Assembly (NCBI RefSeq): GCF_032362555.1
Contig: NC_083513.1
Location: 3,472,001 to 3,536,000 of the forward strand
Origin: Amyelois transitella
Taxonomy: Eukaryota > Arthropoda > Insecta > Lepidoptera > Pyralidae
Reading direction: 5' to 3'
DNA length: 64,000 nucleotides
Shown here one piece after another: positions 1 to 15,038 of this stretch. Below the pieces are notes generated by a model. The model did not search any database and was not told the DNA's origin. It saw only the letters and a program-made list of their open reading frames with translations. Numbering within the stretch: position 1 is the first letter of the stretch; each line of letters begins with the position of its first letter. Made by a program: the position numbers and the translations under genes.

Positions 1-600
1 GGGAGTGTTTGCTCTGCCGCATTCTAAAAGTGAACGTGAGTTTAAAATAATACAATCAATAAGTGTTTAATACAGTTTTATGGGTCTTTACATGCTGAAA
101 ATAAATTTCATAAGAATGTGCTTAAAATAATTTAAGAAAACGTGCTGCAATCAATATCCACTTTTCATAGAAATTTACGAATAAAGATAGGTACGTAAGT
201 GTTTAACAGCTCATACATACAAAAAGTGCCTGAAGTAAAAGCCGAAATTTCAGAGTTTGGTTATGCTTAAATTTTCAAAAAACTGGGTACTTACAAGAAG
301 TACGATAGCAAAACAACAAAATCATTAATTTCTATAGACAAAAAATTATGAGAAAGCTGCGCAAAATCCTACTTTCCTGTCATTTGTTGGTAATAATAAA
401 CTTATTGCACTTAATAGACACGGTTACAGGAAAGTTTTCAATTGCCCTATTTCAAAATCTATATGTAAGTGGCCAAAATAATCAGTAAGGGACGTTAAAA
501 TATAGAAGAAGGTTCTTATTACATCACGATCTTATTTTACTAATAGATATTTCAACTAGTGTAGAAGTATAAGATATATAGTTATAAAGTGAAAACTTAC

Positions 601-3600
601 CACATGGACAGTTTTTGACATTGGTGGTGTCTTCGTCATCCTCGACGCTCTGCTCCTCCAGGATGGGGACTTCTAGGCCGAAGATCGCATCAAACAGAAA
701 TCTTTGTGACCTGTTGCCTGAAGCCACCTGGAATTGAATAATTAAGGGACATTTAAGTATAACAACGCCGATTGTAATAATCTATTGCTGTATGCAAGTA
801 TGTTACGTTTCTCCCGATTATAAGTTCCTGACGTTAGTTTCGGTATTGTACTCTTCTCTCTGAAGATAAACCCAGAGTACCTACTTGGTCACATACTACG
901 ACCCTGAAACGGCTTCCTCAGGGTTTTCCATGAAGCTACTTCCATTTTGAAGGGTAATCCATGGGACACCTAACCTATATTGGAGTATGTTTGCCTGAAT
1001 GTGCAGGTTTCTTCACAATGATTTCCCTCGGCATGAGTGCATCGATTAACAATAAGAATAATGTATTTATCTTAGAAAAGAGTCATTAGTACAAGGCCTC
1101 AATGCATCGTGCTTTTTATTTGTGTAACCGACCGACGCTCAACTTATTCAATCTCCCCAAAAACACCATTGCAACCTCGATCCTACCATTATCAAAGCCT
1201 CCAAAACTAAAAGTATGCCAAATCCAACATTAATGCATACACTTAAGACGTTACATCATTTTGAAGTGCGACATCTGGTATTTCCGTTGAAAATGATCTT
1301 ACATAATTTTGTTTACCATTTGTAGGTAGTAAGGCAACGCAACGACCAAGCAGGCACTTTCGCGATGTGCCAGCACTCGACTCTTGCGCAATCGCAATTT
1401 AATTGGGCTGTAATGTCAATGTTACTTTCACAATCTGAACAAGCGTGACCCGATCTACCATTATCTTATTGTATTTTTCTTATTGTACTTTCTCAAAAAT
1501 TTTCAAGATTAGGTAATAGATTTGAGATGACTTAAATGTAGGCTCTTGTTCATTGATATTGAATTTTCTAATTTCAACAATGTAATTTTATTATTTTATA
1601 AAAAATAACGTCTAGGTACTTACAAAAAGTTAACCAAATCACAAATCAATGCTTGCACATAATATTTCACAATCCAATTCATTATTTACGTTGATATTCT
1701 CACAACAAGATTGATTCCATAAAATTAGAAAAAATCAAGGAAATAATTTTCATCAAAGCGAAGTACACTATCATTTTAAGTATATTCCTCTAGCAAAGTC
1801 CAAAATAAAGCATATAGTCTTGCTTTATTAATATAAGAATTTCAGGCGACCAAATTCCTTATGCAAAGCCAAAGACAATTGAATTGAATATTCACAGAAT
1901 ACAATGTAAATACTAAATACCGCTCGCTTTACGCTCTAAGAGTATATAATATGTAAGTACTAAGTACTAGAATATAAAGTTCTAATTTAAATAATTAGCT
2001 GTTATAGTGCCGTATGGTTCCCGGCATTTTATATAAAAGGACCACTCCGTCTCTTTCCCATGAATGTCGTTAAAGGCGACTACGGTAATAGGCACATATC
2101 TATATATATAATCTACTGCAGTTTTTACCAAGATCTATTATGAGTTAGATTTCATTGTAATGGTTGCGGTAGTCGCTTTGAGTAAAAAACCTGACTTACC
2201 TAATCCAGGATCATGATCAAGGGCGTACTCCACCCATGATAAGTGAATACGTAGCCGGATTTAATACCAGGAGGAAGAGACTGAATATTATTTAGCTGTA
2301 AAAGAAAAGTCTGAAAAATGAAAGAAGAATCTTCTATACCTACATATACTCTGCTATTAAACCGTTCTTACTACACGAAGTCTTTTACAATAATTGCCTA
2401 AATTAATATATAACAAAGTTATTCCCTTACATATGGCAATATTTATATATTACGCAGATAGCAGTTAAATAAATATTGCATGCAAACGGATGCACGCAAA
2501 AGTTATGTTCTACATTACAGAACTTTTTCTATATCGTGTAACGGAACGTTTTTTAATCTATGTTATCAACTTAAAAACATGCATGTATTGGTAGGTACTT
2601 TCTCTATTGCCGAAACCTACATACGATGTGTTACGTGTAACAGAATGTGCGACTAACCGTTTAGTTAGGTAACTTATTATATAATCGATCAAAATGAGGC
2701 TAAGGTTGACACATGTTTGTCTGTGTTACCTATTCGCTCGTGTTCTTTATAAGTGACAACCATATCCGATATACTTGTACTTTTACACACACACACATAT
2801 AGAGAAATATAATGGTAATCGTTCGGTGTTATTCAAAAGTTTATACTTAAGTTATTCTTTAATTTGAAGCGATAGATAAAGATAGAAATTGGGTTACTTA
2901 TAAATAAGCAATAGATAACTGATTAAAATTAATAGAAAGAACAGAAGAATTGATGCTATCGCCCATCCGATATTTGTAGAAGTAGAGAAATAAGGAAACT
3001 TACATTGTAAACGGTACTTATAACCCGTGCGTAGATGATACTTCCTTTACACAAAATTAAGTAAGACTTCGTAAGGTGATTGATTTAGGTACAAAAAGTT
3101 AATCAATTTAGCACATGCAACCTTGACCATTCTTAAATTAGACAAGGTCATATAAAAATATAACTTAGCAACAATTATTCTAGAAATCAAAAGTGAATCT
3201 GAGACTGAAATATTTGCTTGCTGAAAACCTTGACCCCACAGAGCAGAGTAACCTACACCTGCACCCAAAGACATAGCCCTCTGTTCTTTGTTCTGTGCTT
3301 GACCCCGTTGATCACATTTGGCAACCGCCTCGGACTGCGACCTAATCAATACTAATCAACTAAGTTCAATGTCAACAGAATTGACTTAATATCAGTAAGA
3401 CAATAAAGTTCTTCTTTGTAATATGGTATATTAATGGTAATATGTTTCGCCAGTATAACTACCTTCCTGTGGGTACAATAGAATTAGGTGACTAAAATAC
3501 TAAAGCACATTATCATCCTCCTAGCGTTAGTCCCAGTTGAGCCCTCTCCTCCCTTCACTGGAGCCTCGGAGTGCACCTAAGCCTATGACCCACGTACGAT

Positions 3601-6600
3601 CCCGGATTGAATATGGTTTTTACACTAAGCGACTCCGTCTTATCATTGCAACCTTTGCAGGTGATCACGGACACATTCGGTTAGCTATCTCACTAATTAA
3701 AGAAGAGCTTCTTAAGCGTTTCATCACAAGTACTACCTAATCTTAACAGCCATACACAATAAAAAGCACATTTAAAAATACCAAGACAGATTAATTTCAG
3801 GCAGGCATTTTACAACGATACCTACGCAAACACTGCCAGAAATCACTAAATCGTAAACGAATGATTGACAGCATATTTCGCTTTTTCAAAGATTTCAATC
3901 CAGAAATAACCAAAGAGCCACGTTTAAAAAACAAACGGAAATGAAATGCGCGAACCATTTATGTTAACAACTCACTAGGAAATACTCAAACGATCATAAA
4001 GTATTTCAATGTATGCAATGCAATACGGCTAATTATAACGTAGTAAATCATTTCTGCTGTCTACAATGCCTAACATATTATAAACTGTATAAGTAGGAAC
4101 ACATATATAAAAATGAAACATGATATAAGAACAAAAGATCACTGAAAAAAAGATCACAAACAGGGTTAACAAACGAATTGTATGGAGCCAATTGCTACCT
4201 AAACCTATATTTCAACGGTGTCTTGGGTCATTAATTTTTTAAGTGGAAGACATCTCCCCTTATGGTACGTGGTGATGAAGTAAGTGAGGTTCTGGGTTCA
4301 GTCTCAGTCGGGTCAAAATGATAAATATCTTGATTACAGCTAAACGTGACCTTTTCTTGTCGCGACTGTTTGCTCTTTCTTTGCCCGCAAAGAATTTAGA
4401 CGTGACTACATGTATCCATGCATGTCTTGAATAATTTTTACTTTGATTTATATGTTTTACCACTTTTACCGAAGCATTAAGTAAATGAAGGCATATAATA
4501 AATGAAGCATATAAGCCAATTATTTTAAAACAACATAATGTTTATTTTCGGCTTATTCAGTGACTGCTGAGAATTGGTGAGGGGAAACTTTCCAAAGTAT
4601 ATTTAAGTTTATTGTGAGTGCCTTTCACACAGTAATTGTAGCTCTCGTTTTTGTTATCCGCCGTTTATCAAATGCAAGAAAGCAAGCGGCGCCACTCGTA
4701 AACTCGATACTAAAAGGGTCCATTAGGGAGATCATAGCAGCTATCTTTCTTGTAAGTGTTGAACATAAACAATTGCAAATAAATGATGAGAAAACAAAAC
4801 AATGTAAGACCTATGAACAGTACAGAAATTATCTATCAAGTCACGCGACACTGTATTGATAGTATTTGCTTTAATAAAATTAGATACTTACGATGAGGTT
4901 AAAAAATACATCACATTTTTTCCTTCACGGGGATGGTAACTAGGTAGAAACAACAGTCTCGAAAATACTGAAAGAGCACATTAAGGCTTAATGGAGGAGG
5001 GCTTAATGAAGAAACTGAGATTGAAATAGTGACAGGTTGCTAGCTTATCGCCTGAAAAAAGAGTCCCAAGTGTGAGCCTTTCCCTTGTAAAAAGTGAAAA
5101 ATCCTAATACAAATTGCTTACTCTTCTCTCATGTCATGAGACTCATAGGTGCTCTTAACATACCATTTTACCTAGTCTTATCGTTGAAGGTCAAGTCTGC
5201 CTCTTTTTTTCTGGTATGTTCTAATATCCTTTTCCGAATCCCCTTTAGAATCTATACATAGGTATGAATAGATAACCGCCGAGCTTGTATGAAGAGAGTT
5301 ATGAATGTGGACGAAGCGAAAGAAGTATGCAGAGATCGTGGCAAGTGGAAAGAGGTAGTCTCTGCCTACCCCTCCGGGAAAGAGGCGTGATTTTATGTAT
5401 GTATGTATGTATGTACATAGGTATGAACTCTCGTTAAATTATTATTCCATCTATCATATCGTCGAATACTTACTAAGATATGCATGTGTAGCGCTTAAAT
5501 GATTACGGAAAGAGCACTAGGCCAATCGAATACGAAAATTGCAGAGTTACATAATGGCAACACTTATCACGTAACAAGCGAAAGTAGACCTAATTGGTGG
5601 CGCCGCTTCACCGATCACAGATCGTATCTCCGTTCCGTGATAACAGTGTTTATCTAACTCAAAGTAATAGCTTCCGACTCGGAAGTGTCTTGGAAATTAT
5701 ACTACTCATCAATTTTCTTATGTAATTTTGTAGAATTGACTGAGAGCCTGAGAGAGAATCTGGCAAGGCGAATTATTTTCAAATTAACAATTTCTTTTCG
5801 AGAGTATAAATCTCTGATTTTAGGTAGTCTGAATTTTTATAACAGAGTCCCAAAATCTCGTAATTTACAGTAAAATAAAACCACTAACTTTGTATGTAGT
5901 CTTTTCATACAATGTAGTATCATGTGATTGTTTATGTCTACTTACCTAGCATCAAAAAAAAATACGCTTCAGATTTCTTTGCTAAGTTTCATGGTTACAG
6001 AAAATATAAGCTATTAAAGATAGAATGACAGCTTTGGTATTTTAAGTAGGGACATGATGTTTATTTGGTAAGTACCTTCTTATATCATTCAGATTTCGAT
6101 AGTTCGTGGATTTTGTCACACTGGTAATATGCGCCTGACAGATTCATCTCAAAAATTATGAAGACTTATTTTACGTGATTATTTAAATATATATGGGACA
6201 AATTACACTGATTGAGTTAGCCTCGAAGTAAGTTCGAAACTTGTGTTACGAGATACTAACTCAACGATACTATATTTTATAATAAATACTTATATAGATA
6301 AACATCCAAGACCCAGGGCAATCAGAAAAAGTTCTTTTTTCATCATGCCCTGGCCGGGATTCGAACCCGGGACCTCCGGTGTCACAGACAAGCGTACTAC
6401 CGCTGCGCCACAGAGGCCGACATTGAAATGAAAATTGTTTAACCTGTTTATTTTCTTGGGATCACGACCCTCATCTTCTATAAGTACTAAATTATAAAAA
6501 AAGATTTGTCTTTTTGTTTGTCACGAAAAAACTCAATAACTACTGAATTAAATTAACGAAGTTTACAAGGGATATAAAACCTTCAGGATCATAGGCTACT

Positions 6601-6907
6601 TTTTTTCAGGAATTTCCCACGGGAGCGAAGCAATCTAATAAAAACATCAACAATGCGATTTTATGTTATTATCACACACTTTAAACATTTAATTTTATCG
6701 CTAACAAGCGAATGCGTTCAACGGAAAGTAAAAGTGCAATTACCTACAAGTCGTTGCACCGAGCGGTGCGTCTGACTGATTGCTAGTTCTTCCACTATCA
6801 CTGATACTTACATGGCTTTGAGCAGCTTCCGAGTAAATCTCCCTGGCGGCAGCCGAATTCAAGGCGAGGACCACGTGAATTATAATCACTAATTTCCATT
6901 GGCACAT
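601..6907 (-). CDS. Secreted trypsin-like serine protease, N-terminal exons (partial)
   Basis: Two coding exons are visible on the minus strand. Exon 1 (6812-6907) starts at an ATG and encodes 32 residues with a clear signal peptide (hydrophobic core KLVIIIHVVLALNSAAA), ending at a GTAAGT donor in phase 0. Exon 2 (601-727) follows a CAG acceptor in phase 0 and encodes RFLFDAIFGLEVP, an acidic stretch and NCPCG, ending in phase 1 before GTAAGT. A leader with an FLFDAIFG-like motif, an acidic linker and a CxCG just before the expected RIVGG activation site recalls insect trypsin-like proteases with a short light chain; this is recalled family knowledge. The catalytic His/Asp/Ser exons would lie left of base 1, so the protease call is inferred from the N-terminus alone. 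The intron of about 6.1 kb holds only repeats. It could instead be another secreted CG-rich protein. Confidence 0.55.
970..1150 (+). repeat. Dispersed repeat fragment, also at 61079-61270
   Basis: This stretch (TTGCCTGAATGT, then a CTTCACAATGATTTCCCTC-like core and a GTCATTAGTACA tail) aligns over about 180 bases with 61079-61270 in the same orientation. It matches a common lepidopteran repeat with a 'cctcacgatgttttcc' core. Both copies are degraded and have no ORF. Confidence 0.45.
2009..2096 (-). repeat. 3' end of a common lepidopteran repeat (reverse copy)
   Basis: Read on the minus strand, this contains the CGCCTTTAACGACAT, ATGGGAAAGAGACGGAGTGG and GTGCCGGGAACC motifs that end a very widespread lepidopteran repeat. 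The better-preserved plus-strand copy is at 30957-31209. This copy is short and truncated. Confidence 0.45.
3525..3700 (+). repeat. Dispersed repeat fragment, also at 8026-8215
   Basis: The segment beginning TTAGTCCCAGTTGAGCCC, with GTGCACCTAAGCCTATGACC and CCGGATTGAATATGG inside, aligns with 8026-8215 (TTAGTCCCAGATGCATAATC, GGTGCGCCTATGACTATGA, ACGGATTGGGTTAATCAGG). These are diverged copies of one dispersed element. A 67-codon ORF through this copy is incidental. Confidence 0.45.
4985..5100 (+). repeat. Fragment of the common lepidopteran repeat
   Basis: Contains GAGATTGAAATAGTGACAGG, TTGCTAGCTTATCGCC and AGTCCCAAGTGTGAGCC, matching the middle of the repeat seen best at 30957-31209. Eroded, with no coding potential. 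Confidence 0.45.
5277..5421 (+). repeat. 3' remnant of a mobile element with a [13 protein letters not shown] motif
   Basis: Translation gives [13 protein letters not shown], then GKWKEVVSAYPSGKEA and a stop, followed by a GTGATTTTATGTATG tail running into a TATG microsatellite. The same peptide appears at 56967-57035, and the tail appears inverted at 7727-7790. I recognise it as a common lepidopteran repeat, probably the 3' end of a non-LTR retrotransposon; the class is uncertain. Confidence 0.45.
6193..6423 (-). mobile_element. tRNA-derived SINE, copy 1
   Basis: On the minus strand it starts with a tRNA-like head: A-box-like TGGCGCAGCGGTAG, B-box GGTTCGAATCCCGG and an acceptor-like CCAGGGCA. 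A tail of about 150 bases follows, containing ACATGGCCTGGGT-type and TGTTTATCTATATAAG motifs and ending near TTGTCCC. Two further nearly identical copies lie at 20651 and 45948. It should be a pol III-transcribed non-autonomous retroelement. Short ORFs through it are artefacts. Confidence 0.8.
6485..6640 (+). repeat. Eroded copy of the 'CACGCAAAAACTAC' dispersed repeat
   Basis: Shares ATAGGCTACTTTTT and TTCCCACGGGAGCGAAG with the better copy at 10374-10582. A widespread lepidopteran repeat with no ORF. Confidence 0.4.
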
Positions 6908-7150
6908 TGTCGAGGGGATACGTCGTCGATCGTGGACACCCGTATTTATTTCGGCGGCATCTCCGTCACCGCCGCTTTGTTCGTCACTGTCGGATTTGGT
7001 GACGACCGAATGACATTATTTCGCAAGTGAGACCGTGAAGCGGCGCGAGTGTCGGCCGCAGCCGCGCGGATTCGGCCCGGAGTGGCGCACTGGGGTCTTC
7101 GGCCACCACCTCGCGGACTTTCTCCTCGCACCAAAAACCCAGCAGATACA
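6908..7150 (-). promoter_or_regulatory. Putative promoter of the serine protease gene, GC-rich
   Basis: Immediately upstream of the start codon at 6907 lies a stretch much richer in G, C and CpG than its surroundings, with an AAATAAATA TATA-like tract near 6942-6950 on the minus strand. Its position fits a core promoter and short 5' UTR. No start site can be fixed from sequence. ORFs through this patch on both strands look like compositional by-products. Confidence 0.3.
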
Positions 7151-8025
7151 ACCCCACCCTGCCTGCAGCATCGGCGCCTGTGCCGGGCCTTGTTACCTAA
7201 TCTTTCGAACGGTAGTTTGTTTATTTGGAGATTCATACGCATTTAAACAGTATCGAATGGATCACAAAATTTCAACAATTTTCTATCCCGCGGGTATTAC
7301 ATCCGTAGTGTACCCGTAGACCACAAAGAAACATAGATACCATGTCTATATCCCTTACGAGCCAACAGTCTTGAGAGACTAAAAGGCCACGTTAAGCTTT
7401 TTAGAAATCTACATTCCAAATTTAAAATCTTATGTTATCTTTGTTTTGGGCATGCATTAACCCTTGTTTGGGACAGCAATTTAATGATAATACATAGGTA
7501 GGTACATAATTTATATTTTAAAAACACGCCTCTCCTGGAGGGGCAGATGCTAAAACTAACCATATAAAATACCTAAGAAAGTACCGGGGTGGACCTGGCG
7601 ATGGTAAATTAACCCTTCAACATGCAATCAGTAAACTTAGGTCCTAAGGTATGTTTCTTATACATATAAGTTTCTTTGTCATCTCATAAGTCAAATGACT
7701 TGAAATGAAATTATCAGTATTTAAGCATACATACATAAAATCACGCCTCTTTCCCGGAGGGGTAGGCAGAGACTACCTCTTTAAGCAAGCAGTTAAAATA
7801 TCTATTTATAAAAAAAAACTGGTATAAATATAAATAAAGCAGTTGTGGGAACGTTTGCGAATGCCGTTGGATATTCCATGATACTTAAATGAAATGAAAG
7901 TGAAATCAACTGTTTCCGCAACACGCGCTGCACTGCTCGCGTAAACCCGGCAAAGTAATCGTGACAATACACTGTTGCGCTTTATGACATGACTATTATG
8001 ACCATCGGTATCTTAAATCATCATC

Positions 8026-8215
8026 ATCATTAGTCCCAGATGCATAATCACCTCTCTTGAAAAGAGCCCGGGGTGCGCCTATGACTATGATTACGGATTG
8101 GGTTAATCAGGTCTTCACACGCAGCTAATCCCGTCTAACCTTTAAGAGATCCTAACCTATAACCGACCACAGTTACACATCCACATCCCTCGCCCTAAGA
8201 GCATCAACGATTAGC
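8026..8215 (+). repeat. Dispersed repeat fragment, second copy
   Basis: Diverged copy of the element at 3525-3700, sharing the TTAGTCCCAG start, the GTGCGCCTATGA core and the CGGATTGGGTTA motif. Non-coding. Confidence 0.45.
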
Positions 8216-10373
8216 AATCAAACTATGTAGGTATTCTCTAAGCTCAGAAAAGACTCAATGGTATAGTTACTACCTACAAAGTTAACACGAATAATCATCA
8301 CCGTATAGCCGTGCACTTTCTGATCGAGTATCCCTATTAGAACCACTCCACCAAATCTATAAAAGCTGGGGAGCTAAACAGACATTATACGCATTTAACA
8401 CCAGATTCTCTATTTCTTTCGGTTCATCCACTCTCACCACTGTCTTCATGCAAGTTCGTCGGTTTAGTTTACTGCCAGTACCTACGTATAGGACAGTAAT
8501 ACTTACTTAAACTAAAAGGACACTAAATAGATTTTGTAGGGTGTCAAGTACGGGTGCGCTGTTAGAGAAAGCGAACGTGAGAGCAGCTGACTCCGTACAT
8601 GATTTGGCTAGTCTATTTGGAGGGTTAGTTAAGCCATGGGTGGTGGTGGGATACTACCTACGTTCCCGACTTGATCTAGGTAAGTTTGTCTATGCATTCG
8701 CACCTTCTCTGTAGGTACCTATATTTATACAGACAAAATCATGTAAAAAGGTACCTTACCTACTGAATTCGCTTAACTTATCGAGAAAATATTCAAATAA
8801 TGATCACTCATAATATAGCAAAGATGTGTATTTTACCCAGTTCTTTAGAATAGGGCTCTTGCCGCGTACATGTATCTATCGTGATTCGTAAAAGTGACGA
8901 AAGAGATAAATAGTTTCGCCTAGTGCATGAACCGTGTCTGCGAAGTTAAAATCCCTTAGTCACCTCAGGGGTCATAGAGGTCAAACGGGCGCCATGCAAT
9001 AATCTGATTTACCTTCTAATAGATTATGGTCATTTGCATACCAGAAACTTTCACTGGGAAGTTGACGGAACTGTCAGGAAGAAACGTACCTAGCATAGCG
9101 CAGTAGTAAATCCTTATTTCAACAGTTTTGATAGCGTTGCAATACGACACTACAGGATTGGTGGTTTTCTATATTAGGTACATCAGATCCCTTCATATAT
9201 AGATGCAGACACATCCATAATATATACTATTGGCTCCGTCATCTTGACGTTCATAAAGATATTATGTGTATTTTTATATTTTTGTAATTTGTTTCTTAAC
9301 TAGGTACATACCTTTTATTGTCTGTAACGTATTAACTCTAGTAGGTAAGCAGCACTATCGCCCAGTTTCTTGAAGTAGTTAGGTACCTTTTGTTGGTAGA
9401 TAGGTACCTCCTTAACGTATCTAATCTACAGAAAACTGAATAGATCCCTAGGTACCTACATCTGTCTGTTAGATGTCTACATCGTTGATTAGGTACCGCA
9501 AAACATTGCTATTACATATATGTATATAATTTTTACCAACTAAAAGAACGAATTTACGTTGGCTAGATAGGATATGTAACCAGCCCTCATATTATGGCAT
9601 ACACGAGTTATTTATTTTTTAGTTTTTTTTCGAATAACTATCGCTATTTTTATTATGACATTTAACGGAACAGCGAATTACACAGGGTTACTTATAGGAA
9701 TGGATTTTAGGTATAAATAAATCTATAAATAAAAAAACCAAAAAAGGCATGAATTACTTTTTTCCATGAAAATACGTCGTAATAGGTTCTGTTACCTGTC
9801 ATGTACTTATTCTTTATGTTTTCAACAGGTAGGTATAGGTGATACAAATAAAACCAAGCAATATTCAAAAATGTTTATTGTAAATAAATAAAATGCTGAT
9901 CACAAAGATATAACAACACGTTAGTTACAATAACACATGACTTACCTTCAACTGAAAGAATCTGGCCTGGACAGAACCCCGGTGTCTCCGAAGTTCGCCA
10001 TGGAAATAAAAATAACTCATTAGAAATGAAAAGTAAAACATAATCGTGGATGCCTTATATAAAGTGAAGAAAAAAGTATATAGGAATTAAGAAATCAGGT
10101 TTATTTTATATGAAAATACATGAATCCATGGTACCTATGTTTTAATGTGTATCAATCAAGATGTGGTGTAGGTGGGAACAGTTGCTAAAGATGTGTAGAT
10201 GAAATCGTAACATGTACTTTTATTTTTTTATAGTTTGTACATAGGATGAATAAAATAATTCAAAAGCACTGCTGCGCAAAATAGATGGAAAGATGGAATT
10301 AAGAAGTTTAAAACTCTTCCCTTCAACAGTCCGAGTTAACTAAACTAAACGCATAAGGTTATCGGCTATATCC

Positions 10374-10582
10374 TACTACTATTATAAAGGCGAAAGTTTG
10401 TATGGATGTATGGATGTTTGTTACTCTTTCACGCAAAAACTACTGAACCGATTACCATGAAATTTGGTATGTAGGTAGCTGAAGGCCCAGAATAACACAT
10501 AGGCTACTTTTTATCCCAGAGTTCCCGCGGGATTGATAGGGTTTCCATGCGGACGAAGTCGCGGGCGGCCTCTAGTCGGCTA
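10374..10582 (+). repeat. Widespread lepidopteran dispersed repeat
   Basis: Starts at a CTACTATTATAAAGGCGAAA motif, continues through TTACTCTTTCACGCAAAAAC, CATAGGCTACTTTTTATCCC and TTCCCGCGGG, and ends GACGAAGTCGCGGGCGGCCT. This layout is familiar from many lepidopteran genomes; its class is not settled from sequence alone. Fragments also occur at 6485-6640 and 30335-30385. Confidence 0.5.
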
Positions 10583-11999
10583 TATATTTTACTTATCCTG
10601 GTATGCGGCCTACCAAGAGGTGCCTATTGGTATTACCTGCAATCGTTGGTAACATACCATATTCTGGCACTGCCAAAAAAATGTAGACCGACAAAAACCC
10701 CTTAACTGCCTCGTCAGGATGTTACAGGATCACAATATTAATCCCAGAAAAAAACTACGCCGTTGAAAAGAAATTATATGACATGCGTATTTTTAATATG
10801 TAGTTATTTGGTTTACCTATTTTATGGCGTAAGGGAAGCCTAAACAACTTCCTGGCAGCAGGCTACTCCTAATTAAACCCTACCTAGAAAGAGGAAGACG
10901 CGAAACTGCCGCGCTGGTCCAATATGCCATGGTGCTAAAATGCTAGTTGGCACCATAACCTATACTAAAATGTTGATGTTCTGTTCTGAAGTTTTTGGAC
11001 TAAAATAACCTGAAATTCTGACACATTTTACCAGATATAATCAAAATAGATACCTGTGTACTGAATTTTGATAACATTTTGGATTTTATTACCTACCTTT
11101 CAATAATATTAAATTTTATTAACTTTCAATCTGCTAACTGTAGGTGCTGAAAGCCTAGTAGAATCCGCTGCAGATTCTCTGGTAAATGGGGATTGCTAGG
11201 TTATGATAAACAAAAAATATTATAGTGAATAGTATGAAATAATTTTATTAGAAAGAAATCGAATACTTAAATTGCTCTTTTTCCCGAAATTGGAACCAAT
11301 TTTAGACAAGCTAATATTATTAGAATTTCAAATAATTCTTAATTTTTAAAACAATATTTTCAAATAGAATTTCAATATTTATTGGAGAGACATCTATTTT
11401 CCTTATAGCGCAACTATATCTTTTGTGTTAAATTACAGATGGCGCTACTAAGTTTACAAAAAAAATAAGTACCGCTATGAACACAGCTATGTAAGTACCT
11501 ATAGAAAAATGTACCGTTATATATGACCTCATTCCTAACAGTTCTACGGCTTTAAATTTGTGTGAATAATAAAACAAATTCTCTCATTGCTGGATTCTCA
11601 ATAATGAAAGGAATGTGTAGAAACAAAGCAGGAGAAATTTCGGATACGAGATTACTCGAGATAACGAAAAAAATAAAATTTTAACAAAAACAATTACACG
11701 TTTGACAGCATTGACAGGTTGTAGTCTTAATGCTGACATCACTAACAAAATAAGGAATATTTACAAGTTCTAAAGAAAAACCCCTACTGATTTTTTATTT
11801 CATTTTATTTTACATTAAATTAATCCTATAGTCATAATTCTATAACCTAATTTGATTTAACAGCTATTTGAGAACTTAATACTGAGAAATGTCTGGAAAA
11901 AATTATTTCTTTTAAATCATTCTATGGTCATCAAGTTCACCTAGCGGCTACTTTCAGGTGGAGATCTAACAGATATAATCCTAAATTGTACTTAATTAT

Positions 12000-12291
12000 T
12001 CGTATAAAAGTAACTATTCTCGTTTTACAATCTATTTTCTTATAAGTATGTCACGGTAAGTACCCAAGTACTACAATAAATAGAAGACTTACAAATCAGT
12101 ACATATTTTAGATATTCTAGAATTCTCTATAAAATAATGAGTCAAAGAGCTCCAACTACATGTCTAAAGGTTTCCTGACGGCTTCTCCTAGGTGGTCTCG
12201 CGTGTGGACCAGACGTGTGTATCTAGTGCTCCCGGAGCGTACTGCCTACACTAGCACTAACACTGCTTTACTAGTGTACTTAGCACGAAAC
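12000..12291 (-). other. Spliced 3' UTR exon of the minus-strand hnRNP gene
   Basis: The last coding exon ends at 12570 with a GTAAGT donor. The best downstream acceptor on the minus strand is a pyrimidine-rich TTTTTTCAATCTCTAG, making the UTR exon begin at 12291 (GTTTCGTGC). An alternative acceptor (GCTATGCAG) lies about 60 bases earlier in the transcript. The polyadenylation end is not certain; A/T-rich signals continue to about 11.8 kb. Confidence 0.45.
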
Positions 12292-12574
12292 CTAGAGATT
12301 GAAAAAACCTTATGAGTCATACAAAAATTACACCAAATGGCTACCTGCATAGCATTAATCACAAGACTATCATTGGTAGAGAAATGAGTAACTATCACTG
12401 CCTAAGCTCAATTAATGCTATGAAGTGGCTTAAGACCTAGATTGTAAAATTCTGAACATGGAATACAACACTATCCAGTTCCTATATGTCGGAGGGAGTT
12501 CATAATGATAGATTATGAGATCATTGTTGTGTAAAATGGTAATGAGAGTTAGTGAGGATTTATACTTACATAGT

Positions 12575-14678
<2,104 letters not shown>

Positions 14679-15038
14679 TTTGATATCACTGATTGAAATA
14701 ATACACAAAGAGAAAATCCCTTTTGACGTGAATGCGTTTGGAAACTAACGTACGAAAACACTACCGCTCTTGTCCGATGCCACGCCAAAAAGAAAATAAA
14801 AACCAATTTAAACAGTTATGCCAAGCGAGCGAGGCAGCTAACAATAGAGAGGTGGGTGTGGGTGGGGGCTAGAGATGGTACGTAATTACGCGACCAGGTT
14901 TTAATACCAAGTTACTGTTTCCGAGTACGCATGTATTACGGTCAAAGTCCCAAATATTCGTTAAATAAAATACAGCGTAAAGTATTTCACTCAGATAAGC
15001 GCGCAACGCGTGAAAAAACATATATATTACCGACATGT

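Larger units (their letters stand above)
728..6811 (-). other. First intron of the serine protease gene, repeat-rich
   Basis: About 6.1 kb between the two recognised coding exons. It holds fragments of dispersed repeats (listed separately near 970-1150, 2009-2096, 3525-3700, 4985-5100, 5277-5421, 6193-6423 and 6485-6640) and short simple repeats (an AC run near 2785). No other convincing coding exon was found; an open stretch near 2202-2296 ends in a stop directly at its donor site. Confidence 0.5.
7150..11800. other. Intergenic region between the serine protease and the hnRNP gene
   Basis: About 4.6 kb with no gene I can support. It contains repeat fragments near 7330-7405, 7727-7790 (inverted copy of the 5277 tail), 8026-8215 and 10374-10582. 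A short ATG-led stretch on the minus strand near 10001-9945 ends at a strong GTAAGT donor but stops after 17 codons; it could be a non-coding first exon. Confidence 0.4.

Noticed and set aside
2202..2296. Possible extra exon of the serine protease on the minus strand (acceptor TACAG, donor GTAAGT)
   Set aside because: The only long open frame ends in TAG right at the donor, and the flanking recognised exons already join in phase.
6243..6431. ORF with a WPGFEPGTSG peptide (also in the reverse frame at 20567-20839 and 45935-46126)
   Set aside because: It is translation of the tRNA-like head of the SINE copies, not a gene.
7035..7319. Overlapping ORFs on both strands in the GC-rich patch
   Set aside because: GC-rich composition removes stops; no family motif or splice context.
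9945..10001. Minus-strand ATG-led stretch ending at GTAAGT
   Set aside because: Stops after 17 codons just before the donor; at most a non-coding exon.
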